Positions 35,471 through 45,175 are shown, counted from the stretch's first letter. The stretch: DNA of 64,000 nt from Pseudogracilibacillus sp037072025 (GCF_037072025.1 NZ_JAXHDD010000006.1:1-64000); one strand, 5' to 3'. Made by a program: numbers and translations. The notes: generated by a model not told the origin, from the sequence alone.

Positions 35471-36040
35471 GTGGATAAGAAGCAAATGCGTAATAATATG
35501 ATTGAACAATTAGCTAACTTAGATCATGAAGAAAAATTAGCAATACAACTTAAAATATATAAGCATTTATATACATCCAAACTATGGAAAGAAGCAAATA
35601 TTATTGGAATTACTTGGTCAACAGCTTATGAATGGAATACTGAACCTATCATTATGCAGGCGTGGAAAGAGAATAAAATCATTTGTATTCCGAAAAGTTA
35701 TCACAATACGAAAGAAATGGAATTTTACTGTATCAAGCAGAAAAAGGACGTAGAAATTGGATATGGAGGCATTTTGGAGCCTCGTGTTGATAAAACGAAA
35801 AAGATCTCTAAAGATAGTATTGAATTATTAATTGTGCCAGGTATCGTATTTAATCGTTCAGGTTATCGAATAGGGTTTGGCGGAGGGTTTTACGATCGTT
35901 TTTTAGTTGGTTTCACACAGAATACTTTATCACTAGTTAGTAATATACAATTAACATCTTTTGAATTTTCTGAGCCACATGATATTCCAATTAAGTTTAT
36001 GGTTACGGAAAATGGAATTTTAAAATCAGCAAATAAATGA
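35471..36040 (+). CDS. yqgN: 5-formyltetrahydrofolate cyclo-ligase
   Basis: The protein of about 189 residues has the family's C-terminal signature GIVFNRSGYRIGFGGGFYDRFL (quoted in part) and an N-terminal ATP-binding region with basic residues. It converts 5-formyl-THF to 5,10-methenyl-THF with ATP, clearing a by-product of one-carbon metabolism. GTG 35471 has GAGGTG at suitable spacing; a GTG at 35459 overlaps that site. It lies between rpmG and the rhomboid gene as in B. subtilis. Confidence 0.93.
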   Translation: MDKKQMRNNMIEQLANLDHEEKLAIQLKIYKHLYTSKLWKEANIIGITWSTAYEWNTEPIIMQAWKENKIICIPKSYHNTKEMEFYCIKQKKDVEIGYGGILEPRVDKTKKISKDSIELLIVPGIVFNRSGYRIGFGGGFYDRFLVGFTQNTLSLVSNIQLTSFEFSEPHDIPIKFMVTENGILKSANK

Positions 36041-36097
36041 ACGTGTTTTTGCATATAACGATTCGAATTTTGATATGATGGATACAGGAGGTGTCTT

Positions 36098-37282
36098 ATG
36101 TATATCACAGAGCAATATAATATGTACCGTTTAGCATATGATCTCATTACGACAGATAAATACGAAATTTTGCATATGAATCCTCAAACAGATGAACTTT
36201 GGCTCGAAAAGTATGAACGCAATGTATCTAAAGTAATTCGTTTCATACATAAAGGATTTGATTGGAAAAACCATTTAAAAACAGATATTGCATCCGTTTT
36301 TCAACGCGTCAAAGCAATGAAGCGTTTTTTTGTTGGAAGAAATATTGAAATTTATAATGTTTATATAACTTCTCATGAACCTGTCGATGATTGGCAATTA
36401 TTAAAAAAACCAATGCAGTTAAAAGAGAAAAAGCCTTTAAAAATGAAGGTTTTCTATTTAACTGAAGATAATTTTATAAAAGAAAAAACTCGTCTTTTAA
36501 ATCAAATTAATTCACAAGCTCAAAATGAACCTGAACTTCCTTCTTTAAACGATCAAGAGAAAGAAGTGTCATTATACAAAATTAAAATGAGCAACTTGTT
36601 ACACGAAAAGAAAAAGCAATATGAGAACGTGTTCACATTTGGTAAGCCACGTTTTACTTATATTTTTATAGCATTGAATATATTTATGTTTTTAATGCTT
36701 GAATTAAATGGCGGCAGTTTAAACATAGAAACTTTAATTCAGAGTGGAGCAAAGTATAATCCTGCCATTGTCGAAGGAGAATGGTGGAGGATAGTTTCTT
36801 CAATGTTTTTACATATTGGTGCACTACATCTGTTTATGAATATGCTTGCTCTATATTATTTAGGAACAGTAGTCGAAAGAATTTTCGGTACGGCACGGTT
36901 TGTTATTATTTATTTTTTAGCCGGTATCGGTGGTGGATTGACTAGTTTTGCTTTTAATGTCCATGTGGCTGCAGGAGCTTCGGGTGCGTTATTTGGTTTG
37001 TTTGGTGCATTATTATTTTTTGGCATAATTTACAAACGATTGTTCTTTCAAACAATGGGTAAAAATTTAATTTTCATTTTAGCAATAAATCTTGTATTTG
37101 GTTTTTTAGTTCCACAAATAGATATGGGCGCACACGTTGGTGGATTAATTATGGGATTTATTGCCGCATCTATAACATATGTCCCTAATAAAAAGAACAT
37201 TTTTGTGCAAATTGTTTCCGTCGTGCTTTATTCTCTTATCGCAATTTATTTAGCTTTGTACGGTTTACATGTGCATATATAA
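36098..37282 (+). CDS. gluP: rhomboid family intramembrane serine protease GluP
   Basis: The 394-residue protein has a cytoplasmic N-terminal domain (about 1-180) and six to seven membrane helices with the rhomboid catalytic motif GASGALFGLFG (Ser) and the histidine in MGAHVGGLIMG, plus the loop motif GEWWRIVSSMFLHIGALHLFMN (in part). GluP (YqgP) cleaves membrane proteins in B. subtilis and has C-terminal TPR repeats there; here the protein stops after the last membrane helix, so the TPR part is absent. GGAGGTG precedes the ATG. Confidence 0.93.
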   Translation: MYITEQYNMYRLAYDLITTDKYEILHMNPQTDELWLEKYERNVSKVIRFIHKGFDWKNHLKTDIASVFQRVKAMKRFFVGRNIEIYNVYITSHEPVDDWQLLKKPMQLKEKKPLKMKVFYLTEDNFIKEKTRLLNQINSQAQNEPELPSLNDQEKEVSLYKIKMSNLLHEKKKQYENVFTFGKPRFTYIFIALNIFMFLMLELNGGSLNIETLIQSGAKYNPAIVEGEWWRIVSSMFLHIGALHLFMNMLALYYLGTVVERIFGTARFVIIYFLAGIGGGLTSFAFNVHVAAGASGALFGLFGALLFFGIIYKRLFFQTMGKNLIFILAINLVFGFLVPQIDMGAHVGGLIMGFIAASITYVPNKKNIFVQIVSVVLYSLIAIYLALYGLHVHI

Positions 37283-37285
37283 CAT

Positions 37286-38122
37286 TTAAGAAATCTGTTG
37301 AATAAGTTTTTGGTTTTTATTATTTAATTCAAATATAACCAATAGGTGATCGTTATTCTTTGCCAATAAAATTAATGGCATATAATGTTCATCTTGTCGA
37401 TTTTTTTCTTCCTTTAATAATAGGATATAATTTTTATATAACCCTTCCCAAAGTTGTCCGATAATTTTTTTAGTTTCGGCCTCTGTACGTCCAGGTAGGG
37501 GCTTATTTTCATATTGTGCGAGTTCTGTTAAAGGGATACTGTCATATTCTTTTATTGCAATATCTAATTGATTGATCAGTTTGGTCCAGTGATTATCTAA
37601 TTGTTGATGCGTCATTTTGTTGAGGTCTCTTTCCCATTTTCTCTCATTCGCATTACTTGGTTCGTGAAATGAATAAATAGTATTACTATCTCTTATAAAA
37701 TACAATTGATTACTTGTCATTTTTTGAATACTGGAAATCTGATCGTTTGGATAATGGATTTCTCCGTGGTGAAATGATATTGCTTGTAGAAGGCTGCTGT
37801 TTGACTGTATAAAGTGTTTACTTAAATCAAGGTGATCAACATTTTGTCGCCACTTATTTAAAACACCTTTAAATTTTCCATTTTCATAGAGCAACGAAAC
37901 ATCTTGTCGTAAATAGGCGACATCACTACTTGTTGATTCGACAGACCACTCTATTTCATCAGTACTTTTTAAAAAATTGATGTTTGTTTCAGCATTGTCG
38001 AAAAATACATTGTCATCTAGCGGAAAATATTTCATTGTCGTTACCGAAAAATTACCTTTTAGTATAAAAAATAAACCAATAAATGATATGATAAAACAAG
38101 AATAAATAATATACTTATGCAT
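37286..38122 (-). CDS. membrane-anchored protein of unknown function
   Basis: The 278-residue protein has a single N-terminal membrane segment (about 3-21) and a long extracytoplasmic region without cysteines or a motif I recognise. AAAGGG lies about 8 bases before the ATG at 38122; an in-frame GTG at 38131 is less well spaced. It lies on the opposite strand between gluP and yqgQ, nearly touching the gluP stop. The function is not known. Confidence 0.7.
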   Translation of the reverse strand: MHKYIIYSCFIISFIGLFFILKGNFSVTTMKYFPLDDNVFFDNAETNINFLKSTDEIEWSVESTSSDVAYLRQDVSLLYENGKFKGVLNKWRQNVDHLDLSKHFIQSNSSLLQAISFHHGEIHYPNDQISSIQKMTSNQLYFIRDSNTIYSFHEPSNANERKWERDLNKMTHQQLDNHWTKLINQLDIAIKEYDSIPLTELAQYENKPLPGRTEAETKKIIGQLWEGLYKNYILLLKEEKNRQDEHYMPLILLAKNNDHLLVIFELNNKNQKLIQQIS

Positions 38123-38203
38123 GTCCAACACCCTTTAAAAATTCTTTTGTATCATTATATGATGAAGGATTTGACTTATTCTTTACAAAAGCGTGGTGAA
38201 GAA

Positions 38204-38398
38204 ATGAAGACAGTTTTAGACGTCCGAAATTTATTAAAACAATTTGGGGTATTTATTTACACCGGAGACAGAATTAGTGATCTAGAATTAATGCATGCAG
38301 AACTAAATAGTTTATATGAAGTAAAGTTGATTGATGTAATGACTTATAAAAACGCAATATTCATTTTAAAAAAGGAAATCTCAGATTTAAGTACATAA
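38204..38398 (+). CDS. yqgQ: YqgQ family protein
   Basis: From ATG 38204 (GGTGAAG upstream) the frame encodes 64 residues: TVLDVRNLLKQFGVFIYTGD, then helices containing LMHAELNSLYE. This matches the small, all-helical YqgQ (DUF910) family, which lies in this neighbourhood in B. subtilis. A longer start at 38117 overlaps the divergent gene and lacks a ribosome binding site. Its function is unknown, though a nucleic-acid-binding role has been suggested from structure. Confidence 0.85.
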   Translation: MKTVLDVRNLLKQFGVFIYTGDRISDLELMHAELNSLYEVKLIDVMTYKNAIFILKKEISDLST

Positions 38399-38465
38399 TA
38401 AGGTTTAAAATTTTAAAAAAAGGGTAAGAAAAATACTACTATATAGTAACTTAGGAGGCTTAGTC

Positions 38466-40358
38466 ATGGATACTAGGCGGAGGAATTTACCGCTTTTTCT
38501 CCTTGCAAGTTTTATATTTGGGTTAAAGACATATATTGTTTACCGTTTTTTATTCCAAATTGAAATAGATAATGCCTTGCAAGAGTTTATTATTTTTATT
38601 AACCCATTCATTGCATCTATAATTTTTTTGGGGTTAAGTATTTGGATTGAACGTCCAGAGAGGCGTCTAGCTTTTATTAAATATAGTGCTTTAATCGGTA
38701 CATTGATCATTTACTTCAATCTCTTGTTTTACAGATCATTTACTGATTTCCTAACTATTCCTCAACTATTTCAAACAAGCAACTTCTTGGATTTATCAAC
38801 CAGTATTATAACACTAATTAAAATATACGATATACTACTGTTCTTAGATGTTTTCATCATTTGGTTTTTATGTAAGAAAGTTGATGTTAATGATATTAAA
38901 GCAAATAGCAGAAGAACAAAATCTTTCGCTCTAGTAATATTCTTGTTACTGTTAACAGGTAACTTCTTGCTTGCTGAAGTGGAGCGTCCACAATTATTAT
39001 CAAGGGGATTTGATCGAGAATATTTAGTTAAAAATATCGGGATATTTTATTTCCATATTTATGATGTTTTCGTCCAATCTAAAATGAGGTCTCAGCGAGT
39101 GCTAGCAGATGATAATGATGTTTTAACGATTAGCAAATATATTAATGATGAAGTTAGAAATGATAAAAAATCCGAACTTTTCGGTGTTGGTAAAGGGAGA
39201 AATGTCATTTTCATCTCAGCTGAATCTGTTCAGTCATTTGTGATTAATAATCAATTACATGGTGAAGATATTACACCATTTTTAAATAGCTTAATCAATC
39301 ATGAAGACACGTTTTATTTTGAGAATTTTTATCATCAGACATCCCAAGGAAAAACTTCCGATTCCGAATTTTTAACTGAAAACTCTTTATATCCATTATC
39401 AGGTGGAGCAGTATTTTTTACTCACGCCCAAAACGATTATCATGCCATGCCAGAAATTCTAAAAAGTGAAAACTATGAATCGATTGTTTTTCATGCTAAT
39501 ACAAATACTTTTTGGAATCGTAATCAAATGTATGAAAGTTTTCATATTGAACAATTTTATGATAAAGATTTTTATGACGTAACAGAAGTAAACGAAATTG
39601 GTTGGGGTTTAAAAGACAAAGAGTTTTTTACTCAGACGATTCCTTATTTAAGGGAGTTGAATCAGCCATTTTATGCAAAGTTGATTACCATTACAAATCA
39701 TTTTCCATTTGAGTTAGATGAGGGAGATCGTTCGCTTGAACCGTATGATTCTAATTCAATTACATTAAATAATTATTTTCCAACAGTAAGATATACAGAT
39801 GAGGCAATAGAACAATTATTCCTTCAATTAAAGGCTTCAGGACTATACGATAATTCAATAATTATCATTATGGGAGATCATGATGGTATTAGTGCGAATC
39901 ATAATAAGGCTATGGCAAGTTATCTCGGAAAAGAAGAAATAACGCCTTATGATTATTTACAATTACAACGTGTACCTTTGTATATTCATATTCCGGGTTA
40001 TGGAAAAGGAGAGATTATGTCAAAAATAGCAGGTCAAATTGACCTTAAACCTACAATACTCCACTTACTAGGAATTGATACATCTCATGACATTTATTTT
40101 GGTAATGATCTTTTTCACGATGACCGTAAAGGTTTTATTGTCCAGCGAAATGGCAATTTTATTAGTGATGATTATATATACACGAACAACACTTGTTATG
40201 ATAGGAAAACTGGTGATATTATTGCGGTTGAAGGGGAAGGAAGGGAAAAGGAAACTCCATGTAGTCCTATAAAAGAAAAGGTTAATCAAGAGTTGGAGTA
40301 TTCAGACCAAATAATATATGGTGATTTATTTCGATTTATACAATTTGAGGAAAATTAA
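38466..40358 (+). CDS. yqgS: LTA synthase family protein (phosphoglycerol transferase)
   Basis: The 630-residue protein has five N-terminal membrane helices (to about residue 175) and an extracellular sulfatase-fold domain with FISAESVQSFVINN (metal-binding Glu), the catalytic threonine in SQGKTSDSEF and IIIMGDHDGI (metal-binding Asp-His). It polymerises or primes glycerol-phosphate chains of lipoteichoic acid. Position corresponds to the LtaS paralogue YqgS of B. subtilis. AGGAGGC precedes the ATG. Confidence 0.93.
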   Translation: MDTRRRNLPLFLLASFIFGLKTYIVYRFLFQIEIDNALQEFIIFINPFIASIIFLGLSIWIERPERRLAFIKYSALIGTLIIYFNLLFYRSFTDFLTIPQLFQTSNFLDLSTSIITLIKIYDILLFLDVFIIWFLCKKVDVNDIKANSRRTKSFALVIFLLLLTGNFLLAEVERPQLLSRGFDREYLVKNIGIFYFHIYDVFVQSKMRSQRVLADDNDVLTISKYINDEVRNDKKSELFGVGKGRNVIFISAESVQSFVINNQLHGEDITPFLNSLINHEDTFYFENFYHQTSQGKTSDSEFLTENSLYPLSGGAVFFTHAQNDYHAMPEILKSENYESIVFHANTNTFWNRNQMYESFHIEQFYDKDFYDVTEVNEIGWGLKDKEFFTQTIPYLRELNQPFYAKLITITNHFPFELDEGDRSLEPYDSNSITLNNYFPTVRYTDEAIEQLFLQLKASGLYDNSIIIIMGDHDGISANHNKAMASYLGKEEITPYDYLQLQRVPLYIHIPGYGKGEIMSKIAGQIDLKPTILHLLGIDTSHDIYFGNDLFHDDRKGFIVQRNGNFISDDYIYTNNTCYDRKTGDIIAVEGEGREKETPCSPIKEKVNQELEYSDQIIYGDLFRFIQFEEN

Positions 40359-40375
40359 TCGTAATAAAGAACAAA

Positions 40376-40700
40376 GGCGGAAGCGCCCGTTTAGCGGCGT
40401 ATGTGCTGGACTTGAACCGTAGGAGATAAAAGATACATGCCCCCGCAAAAGGAGTATACCGACATTGGCCGCAAAGGCCGAAGTTAGTCTGGCCTTCCTT
40501 TACCTATTGATTCGATGTTGACTTTCGCCCAAGGACATAAGGGCGACTAATCCTCTGTCTAAAGCCAATCGGCAAGTCTTCTTTATCGTATCGTAAGGTG
40601 AAGAAAACACACACTAGCCGCTGGGCTCTGGAGCTGGACGTGGCTATTTTTGTAACGAAACCTATCCACAGCTATAGAATTTACTAATTTCCTAAGCATT
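40376..40700. repeat. Bacillaceae-type intergenic repeat containing structured copy B
   Basis: No gene is seen in this 325-base GC-richer stretch after the LTA synthase gene. It starts GGCGGAAGCGCCCG and ends near GGAGCTGGACGTGGC, a kind of palindromic intergenic repeat common in Bacillaceae. At 40434-40494 lie hairpins matching those at 29512-29568. A further hairpin is TTCGCCC / GGGCGA at 40532-40555. Confidence 0.6.
40434..40494 (+). ncRNA. structured repeat RNA, copy B (candidate)
   Basis: A first hairpin ATGCCCC / GGAGTAT (40437-40456) is followed by GAC ... GTC enclosing GGCC-GCAAA-GGCC at 40467-40479. Compared with copy A the inner stem has A-T changed to G-C and G-C changed to C-G, both still paired, while the GCAAA loop is identical. 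Expression is unknown. Confidence 0.45.
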
Positions 40701-40736
40701 AAAAAAGACTGTCATCTTAATGGAGACAGTCTTTTG
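40701..40736. terminator. bidirectional terminator
   Basis: AAAAAAGACTGTC and GACAGTCTTTT form a strong stem with A and T tracts on both sides, between the LTA synthase/repeat block and the convergent DUF2759 gene. Confidence 0.85.
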
Positions 40737-40743
40737 GTCATTA

Positions 40744-40923
40744 TTACGGACATATACCAGCATCGGTTAGGGTACATACAATCGTCATAATTGAAAAAAA
40801 TCCAAAGCTTAATGCGGCTACCGCTGAGAAAGCTAATGCAAAATAGTTTTTAAATTTAACTTGTCTTAGAACGGATACGACACATAGTAAAGCAACGATT
40901 AGTAGAATGATTGCTAAAATCAT
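40744..40923 (-). CDS. yqgW: DUF2759 small membrane protein
   Basis: The minus strand encodes 59 residues, starting MILAIILLIVALLCVVSVLR and ending TLTDAGICP, with two membrane helices. The ATG at 40923 is preceded by AAGGAGGAT. It matches the DUF2759 family, whose B. subtilis member YqgW lies next to yqgX, as here. Function is unknown. Confidence 0.88.
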   Translation of the reverse strand: MILAIILLIVALLCVVSVLRQVKFKNYFALAFSAVAALSFGFFSIMTIVCTLTDAGICP

Positions 40924-41096
40924 TTTGGTTACATCCTCCTTATGTACATGTTAAAATGAAAAAAGGTTGCTCATATGTATAATATAATATTACTTCTTAA
41001 CTATAATTCATTTTATAGTATCCCCAGTAATTTGTCGAGTTATATTCCTTTTTAGAAATCGAACAATTTATTAACAAAATTGTATGGAGGTATAAA

Positions 41097-41732
41097 ATGA
41101 TAATTGAAACATTTTCTTTAGGACCTTTAGGAACAAATTGTTACATCATAAGTAAAGAACAAAACTGTTTAATTGTCGATCCGGGGGGTGATGCTGAGAT
41201 TATTGAAAAATATATAAAGGATCATGAACTTAAGCCACAAGCAATTTTACTTACTCATGCACATTTTGATCATATTGGTGCAGTAGATGAACTAAGGAAA
41301 AAATATGAAATTGACGTTTACTTACATGAGTACGAACAACATTGGCTAGAAAATGCAACATTAAATCGTTCAGCATTCTTTTTAAATGGAGGGTTCACCA
41401 CAACGAAACCAGAAAAATTATTAACACCTGGAAAACTAACGATTGGTTCTTTTTCTTGTGATGTTGTACATACACCAGGACATTCTCCAGGGAGTGTGTC
41501 GTTTATATTTAATGATCAAAAATTTATAGTAAGTGGCGATGTTTTATTTAACCGTGGTATCGGACGAACTGATTTGCCTGAAGGTAGTATCGATCAGCTT
41601 GCAAACAGCATTGTTACACACTTATATACACTTCCGGATGATACGATTGTTTATCCTGGTCATGGCCCATCAACTGTAATTGGAGACGAAAAAAGAAATA
41701 ACCCATTCACATTACAATTTTATCGGGAATAA
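41097..41732 (+). CDS. yqgX: MBL-fold metallo-hydrolase YqgX (glyoxalase II-like)
   Basis: The 211-residue protein has all metallo-beta-lactamase motifs: LTHAHFDHIGA near residue 57, VHTPGHSPGS, SGDVLFNRGIGRTDLPEG and VYPGHGPST. Glyoxalase II-type enzymes hydrolyse thioesters such as S-lactoyl-bacillithiol or glutathione analogues; the exact substrate is not set. GGAGGT precedes the ATG. Confidence 0.93.
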   Translation: MIIETFSLGPLGTNCYIISKEQNCLIVDPGGDAEIIEKYIKDHELKPQAILLTHAHFDHIGAVDELRKKYEIDVYLHEYEQHWLENATLNRSAFFLNGGFTTTKPEKLLTPGKLTIGSFSCDVVHTPGHSPGSVSFIFNDQKFIVSGDVLFNRGIGRTDLPEGSIDQLANSIVTHLYTLPDDTIVYPGHGPSTVIGDEKRNNPFTLQFYRE

Positions 41733-41777
41733 CACTACTGTTATTGTTTTTTCATCAACAATTTAATGGTAAATGGG

Positions 41778-41826
41778 AAAAGACCGAACCACTTGTTCCT
41801 AACAACATAATTGGTCTTTTCTCTTT
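41778..41826 (+). terminator. rho-independent terminator after yqgX
   Basis: AAAAGACC-g-AA and TTGGTCTTTT form the stem, followed by CTCTTTTG. A 64-codon open frame that spans this hairpin is therefore not a gene. Confidence 0.7.
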
Positions 41827-41992
41827 TGTTTTTCTTTCTTTCATCTTTTGTTTGATTCATGTACGTAACGAGTTGTTCCGTCATAAATTTAACATATTCA
41901 TTGTGAGACAATTAGAATCATTCCTTTTTATAGTTTAACTATATTGTTTGAGTATTTAAATATATTATACATTAGTTTATTACGAAAAAAGT

Positions 41993-42021
41993 TTGAAATT
42001 TTCTTACTATTGGTGTAGAAT
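41993..42021 (+). promoter_or_regulatory. promoter of the comG operon
   Basis: TTGAAA (41993-41998) and TAGAAT (42016-42021) are separated by 17 bases, about 40 bases ahead of comGA. AT-rich A and T tracts overlap and precede the -35, as expected near ComK sites, but I see no clean AAAA-N5-TTTT pair. Confidence 0.5.
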
Positions 42022-42065
42022 AATGGAGAATAAAGAAAATAGGGTTGTAACAAGGAGGATGTATA

Positions 42066-43094
42066 TTGTCAAATCCTGCAACAACCTTTGTAACACAACT
42101 TTTAGAACAAGCTTGTTCTACCGACGCCTCAGATATTCATTTTTATCCACTTCCAAATAGAGATAAAATTCACATCTATTTCCGTGTTTTAGGTAAACGC
42201 CAGCGCATAAAATCAATCAATTATTCCGTATATCAAAAGATTCTTACGTATTTCAAATTTACTTCGGGTATGGATATCGGTGAAAATCGTTTACCCCAAA
42301 ATGGAACGCTTCCTTTTCAAAATAAAAATAAGCAAAATTTTTCCTTACGACTTTCGACACTCCCACTTATAAAAACAGAGAGTATGACAATCCGAATATT
42401 ACCACAAGAAAAAGAATTACTTTTAGAACAGCTTTTTCTCTTTCCCTCACAAAGTAGAAGAATGAAAAGTTGGCTTTCTCATCCTTCAGGAATCATATTA
42501 TTTACTGGTCCTACAGGGTGTGGAAAAACGACAACAATGTATGCATTATTGGAGTCAGTGTTAAAAGACCATTCATTCCAAGCAATTACTTTAGAGGATC
42601 CTGTAGAAAAAAAGCTAGATGATGTTTTACAAGTTGAAGTAAATGAAATGGCAGGGGTCTCTTATCAAACTGGACTTAAAGCTGCTTTGCGACATGATCC
42701 TGATATATTAATGATCGGGGAAATTAGAGATCAAGAAACAGCTGAATTTGCTTTTCAAGCTTCTTTAACTGGTCATTTAGTATTAAGTACTTTACATGCA
42801 AAAGATGCTCAAGGAACAATTGAACGACTTATTGATTTGGGGATCCAACGAACAGATTTAAATCAAACGTTAATTGCGGTCGCTGCCATTCAATTGTTGC
42901 CGATAGAAAAGCAAGGAAAAAGTAATCGACGTGCTGCAATTGTTGAATTGTTAGATGGTAAACTTTTAGAAGAGACAATAAAAGGGAATGGACAAACACA
43001 GATGAATAACTTTCATACATTTAATTATTTAAAGGAGAAGGCTTATTTGTATGGATTCATATCGAAAGAAGTTTATGACGGGAACAATTATTAA
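42066..43094 (+). CDS. comGA: competence pseudopilus assembly ATPase ComGA
   Basis: The 342-residue GspE/PilB-type ATPase has Walker A GPTGCGKTTTMYALL near residue 155, the Asp box and Walker B in RHDPDILMIGEIRDQETAEFA (in part) and a His box STLHAKDA. It powers assembly of the transformation pseudopilus at the inner membrane face. The TTG start has AAGGAGGATG upstream. It leads a seven-gene overlapping operon. Confidence 0.95.
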   Translation: MSNPATTFVTQLLEQACSTDASDIHFYPLPNRDKIHIYFRVLGKRQRIKSINYSVYQKILTYFKFTSGMDIGENRLPQNGTLPFQNKNKQNFSLRLSTLPLIKTESMTIRILPQEKELLLEQLFLFPSQSRRMKSWLSHPSGIILFTGPTGCGKTTTMYALLESVLKDHSFQAITLEDPVEKKLDDVLQVEVNEMAGVSYQTGLKAALRHDPDILMIGEIRDQETAEFAFQASLTGHLVLSTLHAKDAQGTIERLIDLGIQRTDLNQTLIAVAAIQLLPIEKQGKSNRRAAIVELLDGKLLEETIKGNGQTQMNNFHTFNYLKEKAYLYGFISKEVYDGNNY

Positions 43095-44109
43095 GCGCAA
43101 GTTAAAGGAACAGACACAACTTCATTTTTTAAAACGTCTCCATCGCCTATTAAAAAATGGTTATTCACTTCTAGATGCACTAGAAGTAATGCAATGGGAT
43201 AAAGAAATTTGTAATTTATCAGAAATGTTAGCTGAAAAGATAAAAAAGGGGCTTCCCTTGGATGAAGCGATGGAAAAACTTGATTTTCATAAAGTAATTG
43301 TCAGCTATTTATACTTTGTCAGGGTGAACGGTAACTTAATATCCAGCCTCGAAAAATGTATCCATTTGTTCGAACATCGAATAACATATATACAAAAATT
43401 TTCACAGGTTATTCGATATCCAATAATTCTCAGTACTTTTTTTATAGTTCTGCTTATTTTCCTAAAAAATTCCGTATTACCTTCCTTTTTAGAACTGTTT
43501 AAGTCAAATGCCTCATCATCAAAGACAGTTCATTATTCCATCATCTTAATCGATTTTGTTAGTACCATATTCATCATATTAGTTCTGCTTTTATTATTAA
43601 GCAGTATCATTTGGTATTTTTATAAAGGAAAAGTCCCAATTGAACAGCAAATTAATTTTTATAAACGGATTCCAATAGTGAATTCATTTTTGAAAATGCA
43701 AACATCTTATTATTTCTCATCACATTTAGCGATGTTTCTTCAGGCGGGTTTTCCAATTAAGGATACGTTAAAAAATTTGAGTAAACAAGAAAGAATCCCA
43801 ATTATATCTTTCTATGCGACATTATTGACAGAACAGTTAACCAACGGGTCATACATCGATTCTTTGCTTAAAGAATTACCATTTATCGATAATCAACTAG
43901 CCAATCTTTTTAATAAGACTACAAATGCAACATCTTTGGCAACTGACCTTACAATTTATGCAGAATTTTCGGCTGAAGACATGGAGCGGAAAATTATGCG
44001 GATTATTATATTAATACAACCTATTTTCTTTGTTCTATTAGCTTGTTTTATAATCTTAGTTTACGTAACAATTATGTGGCCTATGTTTCAATTAATTCAA
44101 ACAGTATAG
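43051..44109 (+). CDS. comGB: competence membrane platform protein ComGB
   Basis: The protein of up to 352 residues has two GspF/PilC domains, each followed by membrane helices (about 125-150, 170-190 and 320-345), with the repeat motif LLKNGYSLLDALEVM and FLQAGFPIKDTL. It is the inner-membrane platform of the pseudopilus. ATG 43051 overlaps comGA by 44 bases; an ATG at 43075 is also possible. Confidence 0.93.
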   Translation: MDSYRKKFMTGTIIKRKLKEQTQLHFLKRLHRLLKNGYSLLDALEVMQWDKEICNLSEMLAEKIKKGLPLDEAMEKLDFHKVIVSYLYFVRVNGNLISSLEKCIHLFEHRITYIQKFSQVIRYPIILSTFFIVLLIFLKNSVLPSFLELFKSNASSSKTVHYSIILIDFVSTIFIILVLLLLLSSIIWYFYKGKVPIEQQINFYKRIPIVNSFLKMQTSYYFSSHLAMFLQAGFPIKDTLKNLSKQERIPIISFYATLLTEQLTNGSYIDSLLKELPFIDNQLANLFNKTTNATSLATDLTIYAEFSAEDMERKIMRIIILIQPIFFVLLACFIILVYVTIMWPMFQLIQTV

Positions 44110-44125
44110 GAGAGAGCAAAAGTAT

Positions 44126-44431
44126 ATGACAAAAAATGAAAAAGGTTTTACATTGATCGAAATGTTGATTGTGCTCACAATTATTACAGTGTTAATCATA
44201 CTCATTGTTCCAAATTTGACAGATAGAAGTGAAGCGGTTCATGAAGAGGGCTGTGAGGCTCTTAGAGAAACTGTACAAGCTCAAGTAAGTGCATATCAGC
44301 TAGAAAATGGGAAATTACCATCAAGTTTATCAACCCTAGAGAGAAGTGGTTTTATATCTAAAGATCAACAAACATGTAAAAATGGTAAAAATCTCACATT
44401 AACGGGCGGCAAAGTTAAAATAGCAAAATGA
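44126..44431 (+). CDS. comGC: major competence pseudopilin ComGC
   Basis: The 101-residue prepilin has a short basic leader, the peptidase site KG-FTLIE at residues 7-8 and a hydrophobic N-terminal helix. Two Cys in the mature part may form a disulfide. It is processed by ComC and forms the main filament of the transformation pseudopilus. AGGAGAG precedes the start. Confidence 0.95.
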   Translation: MTKNEKGFTLIEMLIVLTIITVLIILIVPNLTDRSEAVHEEGCEALRETVQAQVSAYQLENGKLPSSLSTLERSGFISKDQQTCKNGKNLTLTGGKVKIAK

Positions 44432-44853
44432 AACAAATAAATGGATTTACAATGGTCGAAATGCTATTTGCTTTGATGATTTTATCAATCCTTACTTTAC
44501 TTGTCGTTCCTAGTATTGTTAGAACTGTTGAAAAGCAGGAGACGAACCATTTTTTCGCTGTATTAGAGTCGGATATTTTATATATTCAAAATCAGGCATT
44601 AGGAACAAGGGATAATGTTCGAATCGTTTTCGATGAGGAATATTATGTCGTAATAAGTGAAGGGAAGACAGAGGGAATAAAACGACATTATCCAGAACAT
44701 TTAAAATATAATAATAAAATTAATAACCGGGTTGCATTCAATAATAATGGAACCATTATTAATCCGACAACGTTTAAATTTAAAGATAGGAAAAATACTT
44801 ATCATCTTGTATTTCCTTTAGGCAAAGGCAGGCATTATATTGAAGAACGATAA
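44428..44853 (+). CDS. comGD: competence minor pseudopilin ComGD
   Basis: The 141-residue protein has a type IV prepilin leader (NG-FTMVEMLFALMIL) and a hydrophobic helix. It overlaps comGC by four bases (ATGA) and comGE by 14. Minor pseudopilins prime filament assembly. Confidence 0.92.
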   Translation: MKQINGFTMVEMLFALMILSILTLLVVPSIVRTVEKQETNHFFAVLESDILYIQNQALGTRDNVRIVFDEEYYVVISEGKTEGIKRHYPEHLKYNNKINNRVAFNNNGTIINPTTFKFKDRKNTYHLVFPLGKGRHYIEER

Positions 44854-45175
44854 GGGGTTTACTTTAATAGAAGTATTGGTTGCTATGAGCATTATTTTAA
44901 TGCTTGTAGCGACGATAGTTCCCATTAGCACATTAGTTCAAATTGAAAAGAAAATATTATTTGATCGAAGAGTTATCTTATTAGCTTTACATGATGAATT
45001 ACAAGCCACCATTTGGGATGATGAAAGGACTCAAAATAAACAATTAAGTATTAATCATCAATCTGTTGAAATTACCTATACGGTTAATAATAAATTAATA
45101 AAGGGATGTGCTTCATGGGAAAATGAAAAGAAGAAAAAGGAAACGGTATGTCTCTACGGATATCAGGAAAAGTGA
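44840..45175 (+). CDS. comGE: competence minor pseudopilin ComGE
   Basis: The 111-residue protein starts at TTG 44840 within the end of comGD and has the prepilin site KG-FTLIEVLVAMSII followed by a hydrophobic helix. Position and the processing motif define it as ComGE. Confidence 0.88.
   Translation: MKNDKGFTLIEVLVAMSIILMLVATIVPISTLVQIEKKILFDRRVILLALHDELQATIWDDERTQNKQLSINHQSVEITYTVNNKLIKGCASWENEKKKKETVCLYGYQEK

Noticed and set aside
41744..41938. 64-codon frame after yqgX
   Set aside because: It spans the yqgX terminator and lacks a ribosome binding site and a family resemblance.
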